A DNA stretch of 64,000 nucleotides, from positions 124,001 to 188,000 of the forward strand of contig NC_015501.1 of the NCBI RefSeq assembly GCF_000212375.1, read 5' to 3'. Under the pieces are notes generated by a model that worked only from the letters and a program-made list of their open reading frames with translations, searched no databases and was not told the origin of the DNA. The stretch is from Porphyromonas asaccharolytica DSM 20707 (lineage in GTDB: Bacteria > Bacteroidota > Bacteroidia > Bacteroidales > Porphyromonadaceae). The stretch's first letter is position 1. Each line of letters opens with the position of its first letter. The translations under genes and the position numbers were made by a program. This document shows, in pieces, positions 25,756 through 34,188 of the stretch.

Positions 25756-27309
25756 ATGAGTGTACAACAAGAGAAGATAAAGCAGCTCCTTGCCAAGCGT
25801 GAGGAGGCTCGTCTCGGAGGAGGCGAAGCACGCATTGAGAAGCAACACGCCAAGGGCAAGTACACAGCTCGTGAGCGTATAGCTATGCTCCTCGATGAGG
25901 GTTCCTTTGAGGAGATCGACATGTTCGTCCAGCACCGCTGCACGAACTTTGGTATGGAGAAGAAGAAGTTCCTCGGTGATGGTGTCGTCGTAGGTAGCGG
26001 TACCATCGATGGACGTCTCGTCTACGTCTTCGCTCAGGACTTCACCGTCATAGGTGGCGCACTCGGCGAGATGCTCGCTGCCAAGATCTGCAAGGTGATG
26101 GATCTAGCTATGACTATGGGCGCACCGTGTATCGGTCTCAACGACTCTGGTGGTGCACGTATCCAAGAGGCGGTCAACGCACTCTGTGGCTACGGTGAGA
26201 TCTTCGAGCGCAACATCCTTGCTTCGGGTGTCATCCCTCAGATCTCTGGTATCTTCGGTCCATGCGCCGGTGGTGCTGTCTATTCGCCCGCACTGACCGA
26301 CTTCAACATTATGGTACGCAACTCCAGCTACATGTTCCTCACAGGTCCTAAGGTGGTCAAGACGGTCACCGGCGAGGACGTCACTCAGGAGGAGCTAGGA
26401 GGTGCCGACGTACACGCATCTAAGAGTGGTGTGGCACACTTCGCCGTAGACAACGACGAGGCTGGTCTTCAGCTCATCCGTCAGCTGCTCTCCTTCCTGC
26501 CACAAAACAACATGGAGGAGCCACCCTTCGTCGCTTGCGATGATCCCGCAGACCGCTGCGAGGATCTACTCAATGAGATCATCCCCGACTCGCCAAACCG
26601 TGCTTACGACATGTACGAGGTGATCGGAGCAATCGTTGACCATGGTGAGTTCCTCGAGGTACATCGTGACTACGCACGCAACATCATCGTCGGCTTCGCA
26701 CGCTTCAACGGACAGAGCGTCGGTATCGTAGCTAACCAACCCAAGGTAATGGCTGGTAGTCTTGACTGCAACTCCTCTCGCAAGGCAGCACGCTTCGTAC
26801 GCTTCTGCGATTCATTCAATATCCCCATCGTCACACTCGTCGACGTACCAGGCTTCCTCCCAGGTACTGGTCAGGAGTACAACGCTGTCATCACGCACGG
26901 TGCTAAGCTTCTCTACGCTTACGGCGAGGCTACCGTACCTAAGATCACGGTCGTCCTACGCAAGGCATACGGTGGTGCCTACATCGTGATGGGCTCTAAG
27001 CACCTCCGTGCAGACATCAACTACGCTTGGCCATCTGCAGAGATTGCCGTCATGGGTCCGTCAGGAGCCGTCGAGGTAGTCTTTGCTAAGGAGGTCAAGG
27101 CGAGCGATGATCCCGCCAAGACAGCTCTGGAGAAGGAAGAGGAGTATCGTGAGGCTTTTGCCAATCCGTACAATGCTGCTTCCTACGGTTACATCGATGA
27201 TGTCATCGAGCCGAGGAACACCCGTTTTCGCATCATCCGTGCGCTACAGCAGCTACGCACGAAGCGTCAGACGCTCCCCGCTAAGAAGCATGACAACGTA
27301 CCGCTCTAA
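25756..27309 (+). CDS. mmdA: Methylmalonyl-CoA decarboxylase/carboxyltransferase alpha subunit
   Basis: 517 residues. Carboxyltransferase N domain ([32 protein letters not shown]) and C domain ([46 protein letters not shown]) are complete. It moves the carboxyl of (S)-methylmalonyl-CoA to biotin on the carrier protein encoded two genes downstream, giving propionyl-CoA. Position after mce fits the succinate-to-propionate route. Propionyl-CoA carboxylase beta subunits are the close alternative; the small OadG-like and biotin-carrier genes beside it favour the decarboxylase. Confidence 0.93.
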   Translation: MSVQQEKIKQLLAKREEARLGGGEARIEKQHAKGKYTARERIAMLLDEGSFEEIDMFVQHRCTNFGMEKKKFLGDGVVVGSGTIDGRLVYVFAQDFTVIGGALGEMLAAKICKVMDLAMTMGAPCIGLNDSGGARIQEAVNALCGYGEIFERNILASGVIPQISGIFGPCAGGAVYSPALTDFNIMVRNSSYMFLTGPKVVKTVTGEDVTQEELGGADVHASKSGVAHFAVDNDEAGLQLIRQLLSFLPQNNMEEPPFVACDDPADRCEDLLNEIIPDSPNRAYDMYEVIGAIVDHGEFLEVHRDYARNIIVGFARFNGQSVGIVANQPKVMAGSLDCNSSRKAARFVRFCDSFNIPIVTLVDVPGFLPGTGQEYNAVITHGAKLLYAYGEATVPKITVVLRKAYGGAYIVMGSKHLRADINYAWPSAEIAVMGPSGAVEVVFAKEVKASDDPAKTALEKEEEYREAFANPYNAASYGYIDDVIEPRNTRFRIIRALQQLRTKRQTLPAKKHDNVPL

Positions 27310-27321
27310 CCCCTTCTACAG

Positions 27322-27555
27322 ATGGCAACCAAAAAGATAGAAAAGGGTAAGAAGGCACCCGCTAAGAGAGCCAAGAAGGCAGCTACAGCACCCTCTCCCG
27401 AAGAGGTTGCTATAGCACTCGCCTTAGCCCAGGCTCTAGGCACCCCTCACGATGAGGAGTCCTATCAGCTCACGATACGGCACAAAGAGTTTGATCCTTG
27501 GTCATTCAAGCTACAGAACATGCGTGTCACACCACAGAAGCAGTATTACATCTAA
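27322..27555 (+). CDS. Small OadG/MmdD-like accessory subunit lacking a membrane helix
   Basis: 77 residues. A Lys/Ala-rich N-terminus is followed by EEVAIALALAQALGTPHDEE, then LTIRHKEFDPWSFKLQNMR. The spacing Ala-rich helix - HDEES - LTI - W-S-x-K is that of the C-terminal part of Bacteroidetes decarboxylase gamma/delta subunits. The N-terminal transmembrane helix usual in OadG is absent. It lies 12 bp after mmdA. It is probably a subunit-linking peptide; assignment is by position and pattern. Confidence 0.65.
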   Translation: MATKKIEKGKKAPAKRAKKAATAPSPEEVAIALALAQALGTPHDEESYQLTIRHKEFDPWSFKLQNMRVTPQKQYYI

Positions 27556-27620
27556 CCCTAAACGGCAGTACCTTAGTAGTCTAGTGCGCTAGACCGCTAA
27601 GCACCCATATCAAACCCCTT

Positions 27621-28055
27621 ATGAAAGAATATAAGTATAAGATCGATGGCAAAGAGTACGCCGTCAAGATTGACAAGATCGAGGGTGACCAAGCTCAGCT
27701 AGAGGTCAACGGCACCCCATACAACGTCGAGATCATACAGGAGAAGAAGGATACCCCTAAGGTCTCCAAACCCACTCCTACAGCAGCACCTGCAGCCACA
27801 GCAGCCCCTGCGCCCGCTGCAGCTCCAGCCGCCACAGGCAAGGGCAAAGCGGTCAAGGCTCCCCTACCTGGCGTCATCATATCAGTAGACGTACAGGTCG
27901 GTCAGCAGGTCAAGCGCGGTCAGCAAGTCGCTGTGCTCGAAGCCATGAAGATGGAGAACGGCATCAACGCTGAGTGCGACGGCACCATCACCGAGATCAA
28001 AGTCAAGGCTGGAGACTCTATCCTAGAGGGTACAGACATCGTTATCATCGGATAG
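27621..28055 (+). CDS. mmdC: Biotin carboxyl carrier subunit
   Basis: 144 residues. The N-terminal 45-residue beta domain (YKYKIDGKEYAVKIDKI) is joined by a long Ala-Pro linker (residues about 50-75) to a biotinyl domain with EAMKMEN, biotin on Lys 110, then GDSILEG. It carries CO2 between the alpha subunit and the membrane beta subunit in sodium-pump decarboxylases. No beta subunit gene follows; a large hairpin and an unrelated lipoprotein gene come next. Confidence 0.93.
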   Translation: MKEYKYKIDGKEYAVKIDKIEGDQAQLEVNGTPYNVEIIQEKKDTPKVSKPTPTAAPAATAAPAPAAAPAATGKGKAVKAPLPGVIISVDVQVGQQVKRGQQVAVLEAMKMENGINAECDGTITEIKVKAGDSILEGTDIVIIG

Positions 28056-28081
28056 ACAGGACAGTCTGACAACCGACTATA

Positions 28082-28212
28082 GAGCGAGTTGGGATTAAGA
28101 AGTGGACGGCAAGAGAGCTTAGTAAGAGCAAGTGGCACAGCTCCACGATCGCTTACTTCGTCTCTCACTAGTTGTCCGCAGCTTATCCCCAACTCGCTTG
28201 CATTTTTTCCTT
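28082..28212 (+). terminator. Large imperfect hairpin closing the mmd operon
   Basis: GCGAGTTGGGAT (28084-28095) pairs with ATCCCCAACTCGC (28185-28197, one bulge), with GTGGAC/GTCCGC further in and about 80 nt of interior, then GCATTTTTTCC. It is far larger than the other terminators in this window, so a structured 3' RNA or decayed mobile element is possible. Confidence 0.6.
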
Positions 28213-28237
28213 CATCACATACTTTAGATTCACTGTT

Positions 28238-29818
28238 ATGACAAACTTACAGCGTCTCTTGGCAACACTGACGGCAATCCTCTGCGTGATCCTTGCCACG
28301 AGTAGTTGCCACCCCAATCAAGCTCCCAACCCCGGTTCCGATACGACAGGCGTCGACACAACGGGCGTGACACCGCAGCCAGACCCACAGCCCTTCCAGT
28401 CCATCCTCGAGCTAGATGCCAACGGCGAGCTCACCGCCATCCCCTTCCCCTGTGTCGATTGGCTTGGAGGCGAGAAGGCTGTCCAAGCCTTTGAGCAGAG
28501 CAAGGGTGCTACCCTCGATGGAACAATAGATAAGAATGGCAAGAAGGTCCTCCGCTACAAGACGGGCGACCCCAAGGGACAGCAGCCCATACGACTCTAC
28601 ATCATCGATCCGGCTAAGGCAATCCTCGAGACCTCTTCCATACAGATTGCAGCGCATCTAGTCGCTGAGGGAGACGACATCAATGATAATATGGAGATCC
28701 TCCTCAGCGACGCCGGCTATCAGAAGGTGCCTGAAGCTAAGGGTATCGCTTACTCCAACGGCACCTACCTGCTCGTCTTCTCTAAGATCAATGACAGCTC
28801 ATGGGCTATCGCCTACAAGTCCGCTGGCGATCCCGCCCAGCTAGCAGGCATCCTACAGATCAAGGACTTCCCCTATCTCAAGAAGGAGACCAAGATGAGC
28901 GCTTACACCTTCGAAGAGATCGAAGCTTACGAGAAGCAGCTCGGACTACGCAAGCAGACCAGCAAGACAAAGACCAGTGTCACCTATCAGGCGATCGATC
29001 CCAGCAAGGTGAACTTCACCTACGTTCGCTACGACATTGACCCCAACGACGAAGGCAAGTCTGGTCCTATAGTACGCACCGACCGCTTCACAATGGCTAT
29101 GTACAAGCAGCCTGAGCTACGCTCTTACTTTGAGCTCAACGGCTTCAACTACGAGGGCGCTTTCCAAAACTATGCCGAGAAGTTTGTCAACAAAGACCTA
29201 GCCGTACGTCTTCGTCTCTCCGACAAGAGACCTGGAGCCATCATCACATTTGAGGACGCTCCCGACCTATATCACAAAGGGCCGAAGCCCGGTCAGCCCA
29301 CCTTCCAGGCACTCTACCTACCGCTGCTAGATGTCTTCGGTCAGAAAATTAGCAAGGAGAGCCCCATCATCGATCGTGAGCGAGAGATCCACCCCGACTG
29401 CGAGGTAGAGTTTAAGCCAGCCAATCCTGATGCTGGATATAAACACGATGCCATCAAGGTAAGCATGCCTCTCTCCTTCAAGCTCGATCCCGCAGATCGC
29501 AACAAGCCTCGTACGATAAGCTACGCCTACGAGTCAAAGAGTGGCTCGACTATAGAGCAGATTTCTTATGACTTCTCTCCCGAGTGGGAAAAAGCTAAGA
29601 TCGATGGAGATAACGCCATCATCAAGGACTTTATGACGAAAAACGGCTTTGCCTACAAGGGCGATCAGATACTTGAGAACGAGCAAGGGCAGCTCCACCT
29701 TTATCAGTATTACAATGCATCTCTAGGTATCTACTTTGAGTATGTACGCTTTATAAAGCCCGCCTTTATGACCCTCCCCATAGGGATCTACACCAAGACT
29801 CCGACTGTAAAGCTATAA
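28238..29818 (+). CDS. Large lipoprotein, paralogue of the gene at 13677
   Basis: 526 residues from the ATG at 28238. The lipobox is LATSSC (Cys about 26), followed by a Thr/Pro/Asp-rich tether (DTTGVDTTGV). The mature part is not recognised. EEIEAYEKQLGLRKQ (about 225) mirrors LAYEEKLGRQPQD in the BIG2 lipoprotein at 13677, and both are acidic, about 40-55 kDa and lipid-anchored. Blocks of strand-rich sequence recur (e.g. AYKSAGDPAQLAGIL). A terminator follows. A surface location is likely; function is unknown. Confidence 0.72.
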   Translation: MTNLQRLLATLTAILCVILATSSCHPNQAPNPGSDTTGVDTTGVTPQPDPQPFQSILELDANGELTAIPFPCVDWLGGEKAVQAFEQSKGATLDGTIDKNGKKVLRYKTGDPKGQQPIRLYIIDPAKAILETSSIQIAAHLVAEGDDINDNMEILLSDAGYQKVPEAKGIAYSNGTYLLVFSKINDSSWAIAYKSAGDPAQLAGILQIKDFPYLKKETKMSAYTFEEIEAYEKQLGLRKQTSKTKTSVTYQAIDPSKVNFTYVRYDIDPNDEGKSGPIVRTDRFTMAMYKQPELRSYFELNGFNYEGAFQNYAEKFVNKDLAVRLRLSDKRPGAIITFEDAPDLYHKGPKPGQPTFQALYLPLLDVFGQKISKESPIIDREREIHPDCEVEFKPANPDAGYKHDAIKVSMPLSFKLDPADRNKPRTISYAYESKSGSTIEQISYDFSPEWEKAKIDGDNAIIKDFMTKNGFAYKGDQILENEQGQLHLYQYYNASLGIYFEYVRFIKPAFMTLPIGIYTKTPTVKL

Positions 29819-29847
29819 GACTATACACAGAGCCTTATATACACACA

Positions 29848-29892
29848 GAGCCAGCTCTCAGACTATAAGCGTCTGAGAGCTGGCTCACTTTC
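29848..29892 (+). terminator. Terminator after the lipoprotein gene
   Basis: A 16-bp perfect stem GAGCCAGCTCTCAGAC / GTCTGAGAGCTGGCTC with a 7-nt loop, then ACTTTCT. Confidence 0.85.
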
Positions 29893-30070
29893 TATCGGGA
29901 CATAAAGACTACCTATTTGCGCAAAATCGGGTCACGTTGTCCCCATTTCGTGCTTTTATCTCGTCGTTTTGGCCCGATCCGACGCCGTTGCTGACCATTC
30001 TCGTAGCGTGAACTTTTGGCAATGTCGGGACTTTTCTCTATCTTAGAGGTCGATTTAATGAGTATAATAG

Positions 30071-30550
30071 ATGAAGCCTATACAATTCATACAGAAGTCT
30101 CTCCTGCTCGTGGCTGCGCTACTCACGCTCAGCATCGCCTGCACGGCTCAGAGCAAGGAGCAGCAAGAGACCGCCAAAACCGAGATACTGCACATCAATG
30201 CAAACTATATGCGCGAGCATATCTACGACTTTGAGGCGCATCCCGACACCTTTGTATACAAGGGTGACAAGCCCGCCATCATCGACTTTTACGCCGATTG
30301 GTGTCGTCCCTGTCGCCAACTAGCTCCCAAGCTACAGAAGGTAGCCGACCAATACGCTGATCAGCTCGTTGTCTACAAGGTCAATGTGGACGAGAACCCA
30401 CAGCTGGCCGCACTCTTTGGCGTACAGAGCATCCCGATGGTACTCTTCGTACCGCTTGATGACCTACCCTATCAGAGTCTCGGAGACCTCCCTATGGATC
30501 ATATTGAGGGGCTCCTCGGCAAGATAGGGGTCAAAACCGATAACCAGTAA
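30071..30550 (+). CDS. Periplasmic thioredoxin-fold protein
   Basis: 159 residues. Signal peptide or lipoprotein leader (LLLVAALLTLSIAC). After a 45-residue N-terminal extension comes a thioredoxin domain: PAIIDFYADWCRPCRQLAPK with active site WCRPC (77-81), and the cis-Pro loop SIPMVLFVP. Arg replaces the Gly of WCGPC, which usually alters redox potential. It lies 39 bp before the thiol peroxidase, but that enzyme has no signal peptide, so the two work in different compartments. It probably acts in envelope thiol exchange. Confidence 0.9.
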   Translation: MKPIQFIQKSLLLVAALLTLSIACTAQSKEQQETAKTEILHINANYMREHIYDFEAHPDTFVYKGDKPAIIDFYADWCRPCRQLAPKLQKVADQYADQLVVYKVNVDENPQLAALFGVQSIPMVLFVPLDDLPYQSLGDLPMDHIEGLLGKIGVKTDNQ

Positions 30551-30589
30551 AACACTCAATACACAGTAACTATAAACCAAACAAACACT

Positions 30590-31114
30590 ATGTCTACAGT
30601 AAAATTTCAAGATAAGATCACTGTCACCCTCGCTGGTGAGCAACCTAAGATAGGGACCATGGCTCCCAACTTCGAGCTAGTTCGCAAGGACCTCTCCACA
30701 GCCAAGCTCTCTGACTATCGTGGCAAGCGTGTCGTCCTCAACATCTTCCCCAGCGTCGACACAGGGGTCTGCGCAGCATCCGTACGTCGCTTCAACGCTG
30801 AGGCTGCTAAGCTCGACAATACCGTCGTCCTCTGCATCTCTCAGGATCTACCCTTCGCACAGGCACGCTTCTGCGGTGCTGAGGGGCTGGACAATGTCGA
30901 GACGCTCTCTACCTTCCGCTGCTGTACGGTACCCTCTTCAGAGCCTGCTTTCTGCAAGAACTACGGACTGATGATGCAGGACGGACCTCTCGCTGGGCTA
31001 CAGGCTCGCTGCGTTATCGTCATCGATGCTGAGGGTAAGGTCATCTACGAGGAGCTAGTTCCTGAGATCACCCAGGAGCCTAACTACGACAAGGCTATCG
31101 CTGCACTCAAGTAA
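30590..31114 (+). CDS. tpx: Thiol peroxidase
   Basis: 174 residues. Atypical 2-Cys peroxiredoxin: peroxidatic Cys 61 in PSVDTGVC and resolving Cys 95 in QARFCGAEG, exactly the Tpx spacing. It reduces hydrogen peroxide and alkyl hydroperoxides in the cytosol with thioredoxin as donor. It is the main visible oxygen-defence enzyme in the window. Terminal LKD-like strand features are typical. Confidence 0.95.
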   Translation: MSTVKFQDKITVTLAGEQPKIGTMAPNFELVRKDLSTAKLSDYRGKRVVLNIFPSVDTGVCAASVRRFNAEAAKLDNTVVLCISQDLPFAQARFCGAEGLDNVETLSTFRCCTVPSSEPAFCKNYGLMMQDGPLAGLQARCVIVIDAEGKVIYEELVPEITQEPNYDKAIAALK

Positions 31115-31253
31115 GCGCGCCCTCACACAGGCAGACGACGGCGTCACAGCCTTCGATCTCCTCACACACGATAGCGGCACCACACCCCAGACATTACACA
31201 TTATGGAGCTTGGTGCCGCTCTCTTTCTCTCTAACTACACCACCCCCTATCTT

Positions 31254-33869
31254 ATGAAGAGAACTACCATATTACTACTCCTCCTTACCGCACTCTGGCA
31301 GTCGCTGGGGGCGCAGGTTCAAGTGCCTAAGCCTAGTGATGCGGACTTTGCTACGAGCAACGTACTCGCCGTCTACGATGGCGGATTGCGCATAGCTACT
31401 ATCTGTCGTGAATATATTGTCGACAGCAACCTTAAGGAGGGTGTCGTCGCTGACGTCCTCTACCTGGCTAATGAAGATGGCTCGACCAACTACGCCTTCG
31501 GGTACGACCTTAAGGAGGCAACCCACTACAGCTGGGATCTAGAGCAAAACAGCTGTGACCGTCTTTATGTAGATATGGAGTACGAGGGACTCTTTATCTC
31601 CCAGACCCTAACCGTTAGCTATGCTAAGCTTGCTAACGCTCGTACCGCTACACTTCAGCCTCTGCTCCTCACCGATCAGCGAGGTGACGAGACCACAAGC
31701 TATGGCATCGTCAAGATCGGCGCACAGCTATGGATGCGAGAAAATCTCGCAACTCTGCGCTGGCGTGACGGGTCGAAAATAACGACTGGACTGAGCAAGT
31801 CGCAGTGGTGGAGTACAGAAGAGGCTGCCGTCTGTTACTACAATAACGACCTCAACCTACTCGCTTCACACGGGGCTCTTTACAACTTCTTTGCTGTAAT
31901 TGATTCTCGTGGACTAGCTCCCGAGGGGTGGACTGTACCCAGTGACGATGCGTGGCACTCGATGATACACTACGTAGACCCCAAGGGCTTTGAACCCAAC
32001 CCAGATCTCCTAGATCGCGAATCCGAGCACGCAGGCTTACTGCTCAAGAGTACTGAGGGGTGGAGGGTCCCCCCCGTACCTGACGAGGGCGCTGTCCTTA
32101 AGCAGGGCAATAACTTGACAGGCTTCAACGCACGCCCTATGGGTAGCACATCGCAGTCTAACTATATGGACTACTCTGCTGAGGGGTACCAGGCATACTT
32201 CTGGACCTCCTCTATTTATGAGAAGAGTGCACTCTTCAGACGTTTCTTTTGGGATGAAGATATTGCAAACAGATGGTTTGAGAGCAAGAACTACGGCTAC
32301 TCCGTCCGTTGCGTCCAGCCTGCCACAAAAGTGGAGATCGTCCCCTCCGCTCCGCAAGTGATAACTGGCGTGCAGCTTGAGACCAATCTCGACACCAAGA
32401 CACCCTTCATGATTCGTGCCGTCAGCAAGAGCGGTGAGATCGTAGTCACAGACGCTTCTGGGGCTAAGCACACCTTTACAGTGGACAAGCGCATCGACCA
32501 GCTTATGGGAGGTGTCGGCACACTCGTCTCTCTGCCCGCCTCAGAGCACAATGATAAGCTAACGATCTCTGGAGACCTCATCTATCTCGACCTTTCTGGA
32601 CAGGAGATCACATCATGCCGCGTCGGAGAGGCTAACCTACTACAAGCTCTCATACTCAATAATAATAAGCTCACCCAGCTAACGCTCCCCACGCTACCAG
32701 ACCTGCGCCTGCTCTATGTGCACTCTAACCGGCTGAAGAGCGTATTCCTAGGAGCGCAGCCACAGCTTACTGAGCTAGTTCTCATGACCAACCTACTCTC
32801 AAAGGTGGACTTGTCGCAGCTCCCCGCACTAAAGCACCTAGGCGTAGCGATGAACCAGATTACAGAGCTAGACCTAACTCACAACGTAGCTCTCCAAGCC
32901 CTCGACTGTCAGGTGAACATGCTTAGAGAGCTGCACATCGCACACCTCACGCAGCTCAAAGAGCTACACTGCTCTAAAAACAAGATCACCACGCTCCCCG
33001 TAGCAGATCTGACACAGCTCGAGAAGCTATACTGCGCAGACAACAAGCTCAAGACACTGGACATCTCTAAGCTCAACAATCTCACAGAGATAAACTGTAG
33101 CAACAATGAGCTCTCCACCCTTGATCTCAAAGGCAAGAAGGCACTCACAGAGCTCTACGCCTTTACCAACCAGTTCTCTCAGCTAGACCTCAGCGAGGCA
33201 AAAGCTCTTGAGACGATCAGCATAGGAGACAATCAGTTATCCCAGTTAGCTCTCGTCGATATGGGTCATCTTGAGTCTCTCTCAGCTCCCTTTAACACGC
33301 TCTCTCAGCTGACGCTCACCGACTGCCCCAATCTCGGTGCCGTCTCTGTCTTTGCTAATAGGCTAGCGAGCATCTCCCTAGCAAACTGTCCTAAGCTCAC
33401 AATCCTAGAGATCAACAACAACCGCTTTACCGATCCACTACCTCTAGTGGAGAGCCTGCCGACTCATCCTGACTTACAGGACAATGCCGGCTACATCGTC
33501 TTCCTCAACAGTAACGAGTATGGCGACTTCCCCGAGGGCAATGTCAAGAGTGACGCCTTCATCACCGCTGCCAACAAGAAGGGGTGGGTCGTGCTCAATG
33601 GAGAGACACCGCTCACGACACACATCTCCGAGGTCACCCCTGCAGCTATGGGGCAGATCATCTCGACAGACCACGAGGGGTGCTACGAGATCGTCGGAGC
33701 AAACCCCGCCCTGTGGCAAGTCTACACAGCCGAGGGCCTGCTCGTAGCGACCAGCCGTCAGGCACACGCTGACAACGTCATCGACCTCACTCAGCAGCCT
33801 CACGGAGTCTACCTCGTACGGCTTATCGCCCACGACGGCTCGCAGCAGAGCTACCGCATCGTTCGATAG
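31254..33869 (+). CDS. Secreted FISUMP + leucine-rich-repeat protein with T9SS signal
   Basis: 871 residues from the ATG at 31254 (signal peptide MKRTTILLLLLTALWQSLG-AQ). Three parts: residues about 130-360 form a Fibrobacter-paralogous (FISUMP) domain (QLWMRENLATLRWRDG, GWTVPSDDAWHSM, FWTSSIYE, GYSVRCVQ); about 440-740 carry 11-12 leucine-rich repeats of about 21 residues (e.g. LTELDLTHNVALQALDCQVN); the last 75 residues form a T9SS sorting domain (VYTAEGLLVATS ... GVYLVRLIAHDG). LRRs of this form mediate host or bacterial binding in Porphyromonas relatives. Role as a surface adhesin is inferred. Confidence 0.87.
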   Translation: MKRTTILLLLLTALWQSLGAQVQVPKPSDADFATSNVLAVYDGGLRIATICREYIVDSNLKEGVVADVLYLANEDGSTNYAFGYDLKEATHYSWDLEQNSCDRLYVDMEYEGLFISQTLTVSYAKLANARTATLQPLLLTDQRGDETTSYGIVKIGAQLWMRENLATLRWRDGSKITTGLSKSQWWSTEEAAVCYYNNDLNLLASHGALYNFFAVIDSRGLAPEGWTVPSDDAWHSMIHYVDPKGFEPNPDLLDRESEHAGLLLKSTEGWRVPPVPDEGAVLKQGNNLTGFNARPMGSTSQSNYMDYSAEGYQAYFWTSSIYEKSALFRRFFWDEDIANRWFESKNYGYSVRCVQPATKVEIVPSAPQVITGVQLETNLDTKTPFMIRAVSKSGEIVVTDASGAKHTFTVDKRIDQLMGGVGTLVSLPASEHNDKLTISGDLIYLDLSGQEITSCRVGEANLLQALILNNNKLTQLTLPTLPDLRLLYVHSNRLKSVFLGAQPQLTELVLMTNLLSKVDLSQLPALKHLGVAMNQITELDLTHNVALQALDCQVNMLRELHIAHLTQLKELHCSKNKITTLPVADLTQLEKLYCADNKLKTLDISKLNNLTEINCSNNELSTLDLKGKKALTELYAFTNQFSQLDLSEAKALETISIGDNQLSQLALVDMGHLESLSAPFNTLSQLTLTDCPNLGAVSVFANRLASISLANCPKLTILEINNNRFTDPLPLVESLPTHPDLQDNAGYIVFLNSNEYGDFPEGNVKSDAFITAANKKGWVVLNGETPLTTHISEVTPAAMGQIISTDHEGCYEIVGANPALWQVYTAEGLLVATSRQAHADNVIDLTQQPHGVYLVRLIAHDGSQQSYRIVR

Positions 33870-33914
33870 ACCGATATTGTGGCCCCATAGGCACAGTTCA
33901 CTAAGTAAAGTTAT

Positions 33915-33990
33915 AGCTGTCTGACACAGCAACAGACAGCTCCACAACGGAGGGCTCCATCGCTAAGTAATCGCGGTAGAGCCCTCTGTC
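33915..33990 (+). terminator. Tandem hairpin terminator
   Basis: A 9-bp perfect stem AGCTGTCTG/CAGACAGCT (33915-33941), then GGAGGGCTC...GAGCCCTC (33949-33986). The second hairpin is almost identical, loop included, to the terminator at 36661-36710. Confidence 0.7.
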
Positions 33991-34188
33991 ATTATACCGG
34001 TTATCGCTTTCTTAAACGCAACACCCCCCCCTCTGAAGGGTCAGCCAGCTTTAGGAAGAGTCGACTTCAAGAGAGTGCTAGCAAAGAGTTCCAAAGCGAT
34101 ATTCTTGAGCAAGTCTTTTTTACGCAGCCCATTCTTCATTTTTTTGTTTCTTTGCATTTGAACACTAACCAAACAACTAAACTATTGT

